Below the pieces are notes generated by a model. That model was not told where the DNA came from and searched no databases. It worked only from the letters and a program-made list of their open reading frames with translations. Positions 1 to 11,651 of a stretch of 64,000 nucleotides of DNA are shown in pieces. Location: positions 3,038,001 to 3,102,000 of the forward strand of contig OX442322.1 of NCBI GenBank assembly GCA_949358305.1, in the 5' to 3' direction. The first letter of the stretch is position 1, and each line of letters opens with the position of its first letter. Both the position numbers and the translations under genes were made by a program. This stretch comes from Strigamia acuminata (taxonomy: Eukaryota; Arthropoda; Chilopoda; Geophilomorpha; Linotaeniidae).

Positions 1-39
1 CACGGCCGAATTTTAAGTGTTTTTTGCGAAACCCGCATT

Positions 40-1724
40 TGTCAATGCTCCGAGTCGCCACTAGATGGCGCGATTATAATTCAGCGGTAAATTCGAATTG
101 CGAGTTAAGAAAACTGGTAAATAAATATAAGAATATATTTATTTGTATGAAACGACACTTTATTAGGATTAATATAAATATATATTAATAATTATTGTTC
201 ACACTAAGTGATGGGAATCTCTAGTTCAGCAGAAATGGAGATTTGATAATCCATCGATCAACCGATCGATGTGATTGGTGGATCCATTTCCGGTCCTGGG
301 TATCCAGTTCCGGTTGTGGTGTGAATTAGCATATTGCTCCTCCGTATCCACTTCCGGCGATACGGGATTGGAGGGATTCGTGGAACCCATGTTCCAATTG
401 GTTGATTGGATTAATCTCTAATCCAGTCAGGTTATATAAACCCAAACAACCGGCCATCCGGCAGCTCTGTTTGATTATTTTCTGTTTGGTATTGTTACTT
501 AAGAAATATGATTCGTTGTTCACGTAAAAAAACCTTTTGGTTCTTTGTTGATTTATTCACAAAGAACCGTTGCATGATTCTACAGAATCATGCCACCGCC
601 GGCAATTGAAGTCGAAGTGCTGGGATCATTATGTTGCATAAATGTTACAGTTTACGGTTGCGACGCCGAAGGAGAACCCGCCGTTGTGCAATTCAGTATC
701 CTCCGGACAGGACCATGTGGTCTTTCTCGGTATGAACGTATTCCGTTACCGCAAGTAGCATCGTTGCTGTTGAGAATTAGTTCCTTCACCGGATGGTGCC
801 AAAGCAGTCTGTTTTACAGTAACCACGAGTAGCACCAAGTGTTTGGCAAGCTGATTCTCATGGTATTCGATGCCAAAGTAGTCGGTCTATTATTAGTACC
901 GCGAGAGATTATACTGCTGTGCGGAGCCGCGAGCTATCGACTCCTGTGTACGTGATACCGTCAATCGCCAGACGAACGACCGTGTCGCGACGCAGGGGAC
1001 GCTTGATACCGTTCTGCATTGCAAGGCGTATATTTTCTTTCGACGGCAATTGTGTGTTGCGACGGGAAGCCTAATCTTCATTTTATTTATAACAGCTAAA
1101 TATTAACTTGGCGACAAGTTGATTAACCAAGTCAGAAGACTTAATTACGATCACGATTACATCAAAGACGCAAATGTAACTGATAAGTTGATGACAACTT
1201 ATCCACAAAAATATCTAAATAAGAATTCACAACGATATGAATTAAATATAATTCATAAGCGGAATATTGATAAGTAAAATGAATACATTTACTTACACCA
1301 ATATCCTCCCAAAGTTGTGGCGGTGCAGACAAAGTCAACCGCAATGCTCAGATCATTCGATTTATCGACGTGCGATAATTTACACAGCGAACCAAGGAAA
1401 CCAGCGAAGCCATATCGGACTCCAGGACACAGCCATCCGGCTTAGATGACATCTGTAAACCAGGTCGAGCGATGGGGAAACCGCTCCCTTATCCCAGACA
1501 CGTAATGATATTATTTTAGGACCAATTGGCCTATGCTTTGTATAGTTTAATAGTCAGTTAACTTGCCAAATGTTGGCATTAGTCTTATGTATAATTTAGC
1601 TCACTGCATATTGTTTGCCAACAATAAATTGTCTTGTATTTATCTCGTATTGTATTCACTGTTATTTATCGCGATCTCTTCCCGGTACCATTGTTAAATG
1701 GGAGTTGTGGTCGTCACCGTCACA
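40..1724 (+). repeat. Degenerate LTR related to the LTR of element C
   Basis: The stretch begins TGTCAATG and ends CCGTCACA. Its last 25 bases (GGAGTTGTGG then TCGTCACCGTCACA) match, in reverse complement, the outer end of the 1655-bp LTRs at 22638 and 34131. Its start shares the TAGATGGCGC block and following sequence with their other end. Internal blocks also match, such as GGTGCCAAAGCAGTC and the segment near 1030-1060. It reads in + orientation. No PBS follows it: pol of element A starts at once at 1725. The flanks CATT and GGTT do not form a TSD, so it may be a rearranged 3' or solo LTR. The left edge is uncertain. Confidence 0.7.
58..72 (+). promoter_or_regulatory. CTCF-like motif in LTR
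   Basis: CCACTAGATGGCGCG matches the known CTCF core (CCASYAGRKGGCRS, recalled). It lies 18 bases inside the LTR start. Related cores occur near the same end of other LTRs here (6061, 22507, 24261, 35754). Binding is inferred only. Confidence 0.45.
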
Positions 1725-3076
1725 GGTTTCTCTGGATGGTCCACGGACACCCGCTCGCCGGACATTCTGGAGTGGCCAGAACGATCTACCGAGCAAATCA
1801 ACTTTATTTTTGGCCAAAAATGACCCGAGATATTGTTCGTTTTATTCACCACTGCCCCAGATGCCAAGCGTGCAAACCTAGGACGCCCAAGAATTACGAG
1901 AGAATATCACTCGGCCCTTTCGCACCCTTCGATTGCTGGAGCGTGGATCTAATGGGCCCAAAACCAACATTGTCCAATAAAAACAAATATATCTTGGTAA
2001 TAATGGATGTCGCGACCGGTTGGCCCGAACTCTTTCCAATGGAGAGACCGACTAAACAGAAAATCATTCGATGTCTATACGAGGTGGCGCTTCATTTCGG
2101 ATTCCCTCGGAAACTAATCTCCGATAATGGACCACAATTTGCGTCAAATTTGTATAAAGACTTCTGTAAAAAATTTGACATCGAGACATCATACACGTCA
2201 ACCTATAACCCACGGGCCAATCCCGTCGAAAGGTTAAATCGTGACATAAAATATGCCCTAGCAATTTTCACCGATGTTCACTCCAGCTGGGACGAATACC
2301 TTCGCGAAATTGCCTTCAGCATCCGCACAACGATCTCGAGGAACCGCAAATTTTCTCCTGCGTTTCTAAACTTCGCTCGGGAACTCAGAGTACCCTGGGA
2401 CCCGCGAATACCGGAGGAAATACTGGAGATCGACCCCGAGAAACCACATCTTTACGTCGATAGATTGGAACAAATAATCTCAGCCACATATCAGCACATG
2501 ATGTCACACATATTCGACATGAGAGATCGTATTAACATTGCTGGAAAGGATCGGCCCTTCTGCAATTTTAAAGTCAATGACCTCGTCTGGAAAGACACAC
2601 ATATTCAGTCCAGCGCCGATAAGGGGATCCATGCAGGCCTAGCAGACAAACGCGACGGCCCGTACGTCATACTCGAAGCCCACGGCGGAAACGCTTTCAA
2701 GCTAAAAAGATTGGCAGACAACGTTAATTTTAGATCGATCCACGCCCGAGAATTAACCCCATACTTACCTGAGTTTCCTCAAGAAGCTTGGACAGAAAAT
2801 CAGACGAAACCAGCGCAAAAACCAATTATTCGCGACATGTTTTTAGATGAACAAACTGGCCCGACCAATTTAGTTCAAGACGAGTTACACGAAGCGGCCG
2901 ACGCCCCGGATGACATTTCGGAGAGGGAGGAAATAGTCGAAGAATCTCCTAAAAAAGGAAAGCAATCAAACAAAAATAAGACTACAAGAATCTCCAAACC
3001 TGATAAAATCTACGGCATGCGCCGGCACAAGCCAAATCCGTTCATAAAAGATGGGAAACTCGTCGGAAAACAATAA
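1725..3076 (+). CDS. pol: Element A integrase (C-terminal part of pol, 5' truncated)
   Basis: The open frame covers about 450 codons; codons before 1725 belong to the neighbouring LTR. The HHCC zinc-binding domain comes first (HGHPLAGH then CPRCQAC). The catalytic core has D in SVDLMGPKP, D in ISDNGPQF and E in NPVERLNRDIK. A C-terminal domain follows (NDLVWKDTH, DKRDGPYVI) and a basic tail ending KLVGKQ. All three DDE residues are present. The protein would insert retroelement cDNA into host DNA, but this copy lacks RT and protease and has no start codon of its own. No chromodomain is visible. Element B's integrase is similar throughout. Confidence 0.9.
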
Positions 3077-3296
3077 GCGACTCCGGCCATTGTCTCAAAC
3101 AATCGATAAAAACAACCACAGGGGGGACACCTGTTACGTCCCACAATGCGTCTTAATTGGCCAAACCAATCAAAGATGACAAGAGACTAATAGTTAACCT
3201 CTAACCCAACCTACAACTTATCACTGTCATCTCCGGCTAAGCGACGATCACCACGAAGCAGCCGTAAAAATCAAAGTATCAAATTAATTTCCAAAA

Positions 3297-5738
3297 ATGA
3301 GAAATGATTGGAAGAAAGAAATCGAATGAGCCATAAACAACGCTTCCGAGGACGATGACGAAGACCAGGTGGATCTTTTACAAATAATCGTAAACAACGA
3401 AGAGGGAAATTGGGATGAACCCGATAAACCCGATGCCCAACCCGACGTAAGTAAAAAATAGAAAAAATTCAATTATCGAAAATTAAAAATACGAAATAAG
3501 TTCGTGGACTGACCACGAACGAAGAAATAATTTAATGTTAAGTGACAAATTGTCAAAATTAATCAAATGCCGAAAGAAAAAAGTAACTTCGCGACACGTG
3601 GTCGAAAAGCACATGGCCGACCATGACGCCATCTTGTGTCAAACGAAATCATCTCTAAATATTCTGACAAATTAATCAACGTGTAAATTAATCAACGTTT
3701 CTAATGTATCCTTTGATATTTTAATATTTAGGACGGATATCGCACTACGTGGGGACAAATCGACCCGAAGCGAGTCTCAGCCGGCAGCTTATGGCGTGAA
3801 GTCATCCCCATACTGTTCCGACAAGCGCTTGAAGAATCAGTCGACTTCGAACCATGGAAAATTTGCCTTTTAGTGTCTCGTGCGATCAGCCGCTACTGGT
3901 CCAGCCAGCAAACATTGATCCACTACATGCCGCGCCAATACCAAGCAGCTTTGCGGGCGGTTATTTCAAGGAATATGGACCCACCGGCGCCAATCCCAAA
4001 TCCGCTAATCCGAGCCGCCTTTCGGGACGATCAAAGGGGATGAGAAGTGTACGAACAATGGCGCGACGCCGAAACTGAGGAAGAGAAACACGAAATCCAT
4101 ATGGCGTATTACGAAGAGGTGAGGCGAACCGCCCACGACGAGATTTTCGATCATCTACAGCCAGACGGTTACTCGACTGAGGAAATCAAGATTTGGCTCC
4201 AACAGATCCGCGACGACCGATCCGACCGCCCAGATTGGAGGCCGAGACACGGTTTTATAACCTCGCAACGGGCGATGCACCAACTGCACTTTCTCGGCTT
4301 CTTCGGTCGCAAGCGCCAAAAAGCCGAAAAGCGTTTATCCAATGAGCACGATGAAGGAGGTTGCTCAGCGAAGAAGCCGTGCCTGGACAAGCCAAGCACT
4401 TCTAACAGCTCGCAAAGCAAGAAACCCGCCACGAAGAAACGCCTGGCCAAACCAAGCGCTTTCTCTCGACTCGGGAGAACGGAGAACCCGCAAACATTGC
4501 GACATAAATCCAGGGACGCCCCGTCGACCAACCGAAGAAGAGAAATTGTTCGCGATCGTCCAGATCACCAAGAAGATCGACGCAGACGCGATAAGAACCA
4601 AGAAAATTGGGATGATTACCGAAGAAATTACTTCCGACAGCGAGAGGAGAACAAAGAGTCTTGGAACAGACACCGAGAAGAATTCCTACGCGAACAAGAT
4701 GAGAAAGCTAGACGCGAAAGAGAGAACCTCCGTCAACAAGATGAACGAAGAAGGAGGGGATCCGAAAATTGCGCACGTTCATGGAAAGCGTATCGCGAAG
4801 AAGAAATACGACAGCGAGATAGGAAACGCTCCGAAGACATCAAATCAATTCGGGACAGTCCCGAACCGATGAAGATTGACGACGAGGTAATTATCGACGA
4901 GGTCCCCGAACAGAAGATGTATACTCAGGCGGATCTCCTTGCGGTGGTCATGAAATACCAGCAAATGCAGCCGAAACCGATTTACCGCCCGACTCCCTCT
5001 ACTGTCTCGAGTCTAGAAACGGCACCAAGTGCTTTCATCAAGCCGGAACTGTCGAAAAGGAGAAGCGTAACATCCGACGCTAGCCTCCCAAGCGCCTTCA
5101 GAAGAAAAGTAATAATCGGCGCACCAACACTGAGTTCTAAAGAACAACTCAAACATCGGGAAGCTCGTTTTGGACCAGCCAAGGACGAACCTCTCCCGAC
5201 CATTCCCGAAGCTTCGACTTCAACACGAACTCCGATAGTTTGGGACAAGCCCGAACCGGAAAAAGCGAGACGCCTAATCAGAGCTACGCCTCAATCAACG
5301 GCACCTTCAAGACCCAGTCAGATGGTGACGCCTCTAGTGGTTACCCAAGCTTTAGCTCCGATCAACCCATCTGAAGAGACGTTACAACAGTTCCTGGAGG
5401 TAACAACGGTAGAACAAGCCCGAGCGCTGTTGTGCGAGATGGATGCCTACCAGCAAAACGTAATCCAAAACGTCATCACGAATCTCCAGCGGATCTCGAT
5501 TGAGTATACCCAGAACAAGAGTCGGGATCACCCAAACTGGAACACGAGGATCGTAGTTGCCATCACCGACCTGATGTCGATTTTGCTGGCCGCCGCCACC
5601 TTCCGGAACGCACGTGTTGCTGTGGCGGCCTGGATCGTGGTAGCCCACGAGGGTTTCCAAGTCCCGTCGGCTCTCGTAGATAGCTGGACACGCCTAGTGC
5701 CCTCAGCGGCGGTAATTCGGGCTACTCTTCAAGATTGA
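3297..5738 (+). pseudogene. Element A ORF3, two exons with in-frame stops
   Basis: Exon 1 is modelled as 3297-3446 (ATG start, acidic) and exon 2 as 3732-5738. The donor CCCGAC|GTAAGT and acceptor TTTAG|GAC give a 285-nt intron in phase 0. Exon 2 aligns from its first codons with exon 2 of element B (TTWGQIDP against KTWGPLDP), which supports the join. TGA codons at 3327 and 4041 interrupt it. The protein has an N-terminal domain shared with B (QWRDAETEEE, PDWRPRHGFITSQ), a long Arg/Glu-rich charged middle that is probably disordered or coiled, and a C-terminal helical domain with DSWTRLVP (Trp codon 5685). No signal peptide, transmembrane segment or envelope motif is visible. Function is unknown. 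Confidence 0.7.
3447..3731 (+). other. Predicted intron of element A ORF3
   Basis: A consensus donor (GAC|GTAAGT) and an AT-rich acceptor (TTAATATTTAG|GAC) bound 285 nt that contain stops in the ORF3 frame. Element B has the equivalent boundary at the same place in its ORF3. Confidence 0.6.
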
Positions 5739-5985
5739 CCACATCTCCCAACCTGGACAAACCAAGTTCGGAAGATAAACCAAGTTATGCCGACAACTTG
5801 AATAAATAATTTAATTACAAATCAAAACGAGAAGACTGTCTTCTCTGAGTATTATTATTATTTATGTTTCAATTATTAAAGAATGTAAAATATTTGGTTC
5901 ATCATTCATCATCATTTAATAAAAAGATTATTTTTTGATTAAATACTGTTCCACCTTTTATTTTAGAGGCCCCAATGATTTATTC

Positions 5986-5998
5986 TCGGGGAGGGACG
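5986..5998 (+). other. Polypurine tract of element A
   Basis: CTCGGGGAGGGACG lies directly before the TGTGGTGATT start of the 3' LTR. It is the expected plus-strand primer. Confidence 0.8.
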
Positions 5999-6627
5999 TG
6001 TGGTGATTCGGCATCACCTGAAGAAGTAATTAGTGACGATTATCATGTTACTGACACTCGCCACTAGATCGCGCTAGAAATACCGACTAGACTAACTAGT
6101 CTCGTGTTTCTGCGAACCTGCATAATCATGGCAATTTGCATATGACGTCATTTCCGGTTAATATATAACACCGATGCTTGACCGGAAACGACATTACAGT
6201 TACCACAATTCAGCAAGAGCACCACTTACCTCACCTTTCAGGCCGTTTCACGGATTGATCGAGGACCGGTGCCCGCTGACCATTTCCACCGTACAACAGC
6301 CACATTTATTTAGCGTAGCCAATCTACGCTAGAATAAATATCCGAACGATATTCGTTTAATTCGCACGAGAAAGCGAATTCTCGCGTGTTCATTATAACA
6401 CGTGGAAATACCCTAGACAACAAACACGGACCACGCGTAGGACTAAACAATTGGATCCGCCATTGTTTAGCGGCAACTCGTATTCGCAGCCGAATCCGAG
6501 GACCAACATAGGAATCATCTTAATTTATCTTGTATTCAGTAAGAGTATTCAATAAAGTAGTATTTGAAGTATATTGTATTCCCGAGTGTTATTTATTATC
6601 TTTTAACCACAAAGTCGAATCACGACA
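5999..6627 (+). repeat. 3' LTR of element A (629 bp)
   Basis: The ends are imperfect inverted repeats, TGTGGTGATTCG and CGAATCACGACA. The LTR contains a TATA-like TTAATATATAAC near 6159 and an AATAAA signal near 6551. A CTCF-like CCACTAGATCGCGC at 6061 has one mismatch in its core. The partner 5' LTR is not in the window. Confidence 0.85.
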
Positions 6628-7449
6628 AAATCTGTATGGAAATGTAACGGAAAGATCTAATTTACATTGGGTTTCCATTACATTTCCACAATGTATAAAT
6701 GTCATCTTTCCATACAATTTTCCAGTACATAAAGAACTGTTTTCCACATCGACTTTCCACAATATTTCCATACTGTCTAATGTAATATTTCTATTTGATT
6801 TCCACACTCTTTCCTAAGTGTTTAAATGTAATATTTCTATTACATTTCCACACTATTTCCATACTGTATTGTGGTAAATTTCCATCATCTTTCCACACTA
6901 AAAATATGAAATTTATAAGCATTTTTTTTTTACATTCCTATTCACTTTTTATATATTTTTACCATTGTTAGTTTTAGTTGGTTTTAGTTAGTCATGACTA
7001 ACTAAAAAAGAATTCACAAATATACAGTATAGATTGTTTAAATTTTCTTTAATTTTTATGATATATAAAATAGTACATAAAAAATAGAGTAAAAAAATAC
7101 AGAAAATGCAGCTTCAATTTTTACTTTACACTGAAAAAATCAAACATCAAATTGTACAAAGTGTTGGATACCTGAAAAATGTTTAGTATAGTCAGTTGTT
7201 TACATACACTTTCAGCTTCACACTATTCACACTATATGTGCTGGAATAAATCCAGCATCATACTGTATAACGTTTGGTGTGTGCTGAATTTTGAAGTGTG
7301 AAACAAAATTTTAGTAAGAAATTTAAACACTCCCAGCTTCACACAATTCACACTATATGTGCTGAAAAATCTAGCATCATACTGTACTGTGTGTGCTGAA
7401 TTTTGAAGTGGTTTAAGGAAACAATATGATAAACAGTTTTCTTCTAGAC
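6628..7449. repeat. AT-rich region with degenerate short repeats
   Basis: From about 6640 to 6900 it is built from variants of TTTCCATAC, ATTTCCAC and AATGTAATATTTCTATT. No supported gene is visible; open frames here are artefacts of the low complexity. Confidence 0.6.
7206..7413. repeat. Imperfect tandem duplication (about 120 bp unit)
   Basis: Two copies run from CAGCTTCACA through ATTCACACTATATGTGCTG and AGCATCATACTGTA to GTGTGCTGAATTTTGAAGTG. They start near 7209 and 7332. The second ends 40 bases before element B. Confidence 0.7.
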
Positions 7450-7453
7450 AATT

Positions 7454-8472
7454 TGTTGTGACCCGACTGGACCGGGGTCAACGAAGAGTTTCTCTCGTGA
7501 CCTCGTTTCGGGTGTAAGGGGAGCCGCAAGCGCGTCTCCCTTCCCTCAGTGCATTGACATCTAGTCAATGGACAGGCGTCTGCCCTGAGGGAGTGGGGAT
7601 GGCTCGTCCACCCCACCATTGGGTGATTCCGGTCACCTGTCGACCCCGCTTTGTGCAAAGGAATGTGCCTTGCACTGAGCGGGCAGAACCAACACAACCA
7701 TCAAACGAGAAACACACGTAAACCCGTCGTCCTACAAGATCAGGCCCAAGTAAATATACTGGGATTGACCAAGGACAAAGGACAATTTACCGTGAGTACG
7801 TTTGGTCAGTGTCAAACTCCGCAGAGTAACCTGCGAGATAAGATTACCACACTATTTTAGCACACCAGCTAGAAATAGTAAAAACCACTCCAGTTTAGCG
7901 AGTTGTGCAGACAAACGGTCGCACAAGCCTAAACTGCAGTAAAACCACGACGAGCGTTCCCGCCGCTGTGTGACCGCCGGGAGCCAGAAGAGTCCGCCGC
8001 TGTGTGATCGCCGGACACCACACAAAAACCTAGACAACAGCCCGAAGTAAGCCTTTTAACTAAGCATTCACTCGCGCCCGACCAGCGTGAGCCCGAAGGA
8101 CCAGCCAGAGACGAGCCGAGGACGCCATATTGCCACGCCGGCCCAAGACGACACCACGTTGCCACAACGAGGACGCCATCTTGGACACGACCGAGACAAC
8201 AGACGACCTCGCCGATTCCAGCCAGCTTTCATCATACCTTTACCTTTCCATTTCCCTTCACCCATTCCGATTTACCTTTTACCTACCTTTTATATATATA
8301 TATATATAAGATATATCTGTACATTGTCCCACAGAATAAATCTATATTATATTTTACCTTTTATATCTGTGTAATCATTTCTTTGGGTAAACCGCTTGAG
8401 CAAAGCGGTAGTGAGTTAGTCGAATTAAGTAATCAACCCACGAGTTAGCGACGGTTAGAGTTGAGCGCGACA
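7454..8472 (+). repeat. 5' LTR of element B (1019 bp)
   Basis: It starts TGTTGTGACC and ends GAGCGCGACA. A (TA)n tract at about 8291-8312 forms a TATA-like element, followed by AATAAA near 8335. The same sequence recurs at 19093-20111. Confidence 0.95.
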
Positions 8473-8474
8473 CG

Positions 8475-8492
8475 TGGGGGCCTGTCCGGGAT
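8475..8492 (+). other. PBS of element B, tRNA-Pro-like
   Basis: TGGGGGCCTGTCCGGGAT begins two bases after the LTR. It differs at two positions from the complement of the tRNA-Pro 3' end as I recall it. It marks where minus-strand synthesis would be primed. Confidence 0.75.
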
Positions 8493-8544
8493 CAAGTCGA
8501 ATAACTGATTCTAACCTGTGATTACATCATACCCAAAGCAAGAA

Positions 8545-11500
8545 ATGGCAGATAATACCCGAGTAACAGATTCCGACTCCGACGCAAACAAGAGAGCCGG
8601 CAGTCGTAAAGGCGCCGACTATCACTTGCGATCTGGAGGTCCCTTACCCAAAGCCTCAGCGCACGAAGCGAGGCAAAAACGGCGTAAGCCTAAACCCGAT
8701 CGTAGAAGCGCATCCGAGGCATCGCACCCGTCTCGCACCGAGACGAGGCAGCGATTGGACGAGACAGAGCGGGGTGAAGAGCAATCTCACTCCAAACTGC
8801 CGCGTTCTAACCGTGACGGCGAGACGAGCGGAAACGAGGTTTTATCCCGTAACCAATCGCCTCGTCTAACGCACGACACCGAGGTGGGCAGTCCGAAAGC
8901 AGCGTCTCCGATACAAAAGACGGCCTCAAATACGACCGCTAATTCGGCACTAAACACGCCAATTACGCAAAGCCGCCCAGCTTCGGTCAGGTCCGAAGGA
9001 CACAAGTCCAACTCATCCTCTGTCAAGCGTGTTTCAAGCCAGCCTTACAGCGTCTCGGGCACCTTGATTGATGCGATGCAGTTGGCACAAGCGGAGGGAG
9101 TGAGATACACCCTTCCGACGGGGAAGATTACCGTGTACGAAACGTTACAAATCGTACGTGCAGCTTTAAAAGCGCACAGTGTATCCCCACAAATCACCAT
9201 TGTTGAAGGTGCACACGCTCAACAATTGGTTGATTCCGCTCAATTTGAAGCGGATGCAGAGAACGAGGCTCGTCAAGCCATTCGCGAGAGACGGAGGAAG
9301 CTGGCGGAAAGAGAAGCGCAAGCTCTCGAGTACGGCAGAACCCAGCCCAATCCGACTACTCCCGAGGAGGTAGAAATAGTTGACCGAGCCCTGAGAGCAC
9401 ATCGATATGCTTTCCACTCGCAACAAGAAGCAGAGCGAGCATTTATGGCCAGATTGCGACGAGATGACCCGAAATCCGTTCGCAAACCAGAGATCAGTTC
9501 ATCCGAGCTGTCCGACGAGAGCCTAGAGGGAGACCCAAAGCGCACGCCGAAGGCCAAACCCAAACCCCAGCCGGAGAGGGCAACACCAGCTACTCCGCGC
9601 AAGAGAGATGCGTCGGCCAGAGAACAACAAACTCGGCCCCGCATGCAAGCTCTCGATTCGGCCACAAATAATGCGATAACGCGATTAATCAACGCTAATA
9701 ATGCTAGGCGAAATGAAGAGCAAGCTCTCACAAGCCAACAGCAAGATAATCCGCAAGGGACTGAGTGGCAACAACCAGTGCCCATCCTTAAAGACGACGA
9801 GTCGTCAAGGAGACAATCGCATGATCGCACCTCTTCGCGAGAAGAAGGCAAACGCGATGAAAGACCGAAATATTATCACTACGGAAATAGTGATTCGTCG
9901 TCAGATGGACTGGAGTCAAATGCACCCAGTCATCACGATTCGGAGAGAGGTTCCGGAGAAAGACGAAGGGAAAGAGAACGCGATGAACGCAGGGAAAGGG
10001 AACGTGACGACCGTCGTAGGGGCCGGAAAGAGTCAAACTCTTCACGGCGCAACCCGCCACGCCGCTCACCGTCTCCCGACCCCAGCTCCGACCCCTCATC
10101 CAACGACGACAGACGAAAGGAAAAATCAAGTAATCGCCGGAAGAGATCCAACTCTCCGCGCGATAGAGAGAAACGACGTCGATCGGAAAATAGCGACCAC
10201 CGACGGGAGGAGTTTCAGGACCTTCCCCGACAAAGCGCGTTTACCGATTCGACGGGTCGGCAGTATACGATGGGAGAGCTTGGAAGAGCCCTACTCGGCT
10301 CGTTAAAAGCCGAGGGAATTGATCTGAGCAAACGAAACGATCGTAATCGTAGCACTGGTGACCGCGTAAAGAAAAAATACGCTGTCTCCCGACGTGACAC
10401 CATGAGTGTTACCGGGAATATTAGGTGGCAATTTTATATTCAGAACCGTTTCGACGGGTCATGGAAAGCGGGAGATCGCTTCCTTGACGAAGTAATTCGA
10501 ATTAAGACTGCCACTAAAGCCACCGTAGGAGACATGCTCACCCACGGTATTGTCGAGCTAATGACAGGCTCGGCACGTGAGTGGTACCAAGGATTGAAAG
10601 GCGTCAATTGGGACGACTTTTTAATGAGATTCGACCTACGCTACGGCGAGACACCCGAAGAGGTGAGCCGAAAGATGCGAGGTCTTCGCCAGATGCCTGG
10701 TGAAACCATAATGGATTACGACATTCGCGCCAGATTGTTGTTCGAAAAGGCCCCGATGGAATTTCATGCCACGGGATTCAACCTTTTCTTTCTCGGCGGT
10801 TTGTCGGAGTACTCGCAACGGGTGTTACTTGAAGAAAGGGCACCGACAGGAGGCAGCTACGAGGAGATGAGCGCCTTCCTGTTTGAGAACACGATAGATA
10901 TCGAGAAGAGATATTATTCCGCTTTACCAGAAGCGGAGAAAGCAGCAACCGCTAAACGTCTCAAGTTGAGTGCGGAAAGATATGGGGCGACAGATAAAAT
11001 TATGCGCCCTACTGAATATCTTAGCGGTATAATGGAGCTGGCAGAAGCTAGCGTTGGTTTACAAATAAAAAATAAACTGACATCCACGCTGCCTTCCAAC
11101 CCTTTGGCCGCCCCTAAAAAGGCACCGACAGCGTCAGCCATGCAAGCGACACTGGAGGAGGTCAAGGAGGGGGAGGAAGCCGGACAAGATGCCGGAAAAT
11201 CAGACGAAAAAGAAGAAAAAGACGATTATTCGACGGACGAAGAAATACGAAGCTATCGCGATACCTTATCAACGGGTTGCGATGAGGAAGGACCGCTAGT
11301 ACATCTCATCCATCGAGATAGAGCGGTAGAAGAATTTCGCGCCAGGTTAAAACCAAATGCCGGCCGAATTCCGAAGTATTTTCGAAAGAATTACACGCCA
11401 CCGTCGAAAGCAGACCCTGAAAAGAAAAAATCGACTGAAGCCCCAAGAAACAAATCAAATATTCGTTGTTTCAAGTGTAACCAACCGGGTCACTATTCCA

Positions 11501-11628
11501 ATGAGTGCCCAAGAACAGCGAAAGAAGACGCTAAATTTGACGCAATAATGAAGCAGATGGCAGAGATTAAACTCGCCATGGCAAAAAACGAGTCAAAAAA
11601 CGAGTCAGCGCAGGCGGCGAAGAAATAA
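8545..11628 (+). CDS. gag: Element B Gag polyprotein
   Basis: The first ATG in the frame is at 8545 (MADNTRVTD), giving about 1027 residues, long for a Ty3 Gag. The first 600 residues are highly charged, with Arg/Ser/Glu-rich stretches (for example around 9950-10180), and are probably disordered and RNA-binding. The capsid-like domain follows at about 10400-10930, with the retrotransposon gag signature AREWYQGLKGVNWDDFLMRF. A single canonical CX2CX4HX4C nucleocapsid knuckle (CFKCNQPGHYSNEC) lies near 11467. It would form the particle and package genomic RNA. The frame is fully open. The protease ORF follows 23 nt downstream in another frame. Confidence 0.9.
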   Translation: MADNTRVTDSDSDANKRAGSRKGADYHLRSGGPLPKASAHEARQKRRKPKPDRRSASEASHPSRTETRQRLDETERGEEQSHSKLPRSNRDGETSGNEVLSRNQSPRLTHDTEVGSPKAASPIQKTASNTTANSALNTPITQSRPASVRSEGHKSNSSSVKRVSSQPYSVSGTLIDAMQLAQAEGVRYTLPTGKITVYETLQIVRAALKAHSVSPQITIVEGAHAQQLVDSAQFEADAENEARQAIRERRRKLAEREAQALEYGRTQPNPTTPEEVEIVDRALRAHRYAFHSQQEAERAFMARLRRDDPKSVRKPEISSSELSDESLEGDPKRTPKAKPKPQPERATPATPRKRDASAREQQTRPRMQALDSATNNAITRLINANNARRNEEQALTSQQQDNPQGTEWQQPVPILKDDESSRRQSHDRTSSREEGKRDERPKYYHYGNSDSSSDGLESNAPSHHDSERGSGERRRERERDERRERERDDRRRGRKESNSSRRNPPRRSPSPDPSSDPSSNDDRRKEKSSNRRKRSNSPRDREKRRRSENSDHRREEFQDLPRQSAFTDSTGRQYTMGELGRALLGSLKAEGIDLSKRNDRNRSTGDRVKKKYAVSRRDTMSVTGNIRWQFYIQNRFDGSWKAGDRFLDEVIRIKTATKATVGDMLTHGIVELMTGSAREWYQGLKGVNWDDFLMRFDLRYGETPEEVSRKMRGLRQMPGETIMDYDIRARLLFEKAPMEFHATGFNLFFLGGLSEYSQRVLLEERAPTGGSYEEMSAFLFENTIDIEKRYYSALPEAEKAATAKRLKLSAERYGATDKIMRPTEYLSGIMELAEASVGLQIKNKLTSTLPSNPLAAPKKAPTASAMQATLEEVKEGEEAGQDAGKSDEKEEKDDYSTDEEIRSYRDTLSTGCDEEGPLVHLIHRDRAVEEFRARLKPNAGRIPKYFRKNYTPPSKADPEKKKSTEAPRNKSNIRCFKCNQPGHYSNECPRTAKEDAKFDAIMKQMAEIKLAMAKNESKNESAQAAKK

Positions 11629-11651
11629 CTTCTCGACCGTCTGCGCCATTC

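Larger units (their letters stand above)
1725..6627 (+). mobile_element. Element A: Ty3-type LTR retrotransposon, 3' part
   Basis: What remains is, in order, integrase, a two-exon ORF3, a polypurine tract and the 3' LTR. Gag, protease, RT and the 5' LTR are missing, because the LTR at 40-1724 abuts the integrase zinc finger directly. The integrase is close to that of element B over its whole length, so A and B are sister families, although their LTRs differ. ORF3 has two nonsense codons. Confidence 0.9.

Noticed and set aside
4342-4872. Lys/Arg-rich frame overlapping ORF3 of A
   Set aside because: Alternative frame of a charged repeat-like region; not conserved in B.
9273-9851. Long minus-strand open frame inside gag of B
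   Set aside because: Antisense shadow of a GC-rich coding region with strong codon bias on the + strand.
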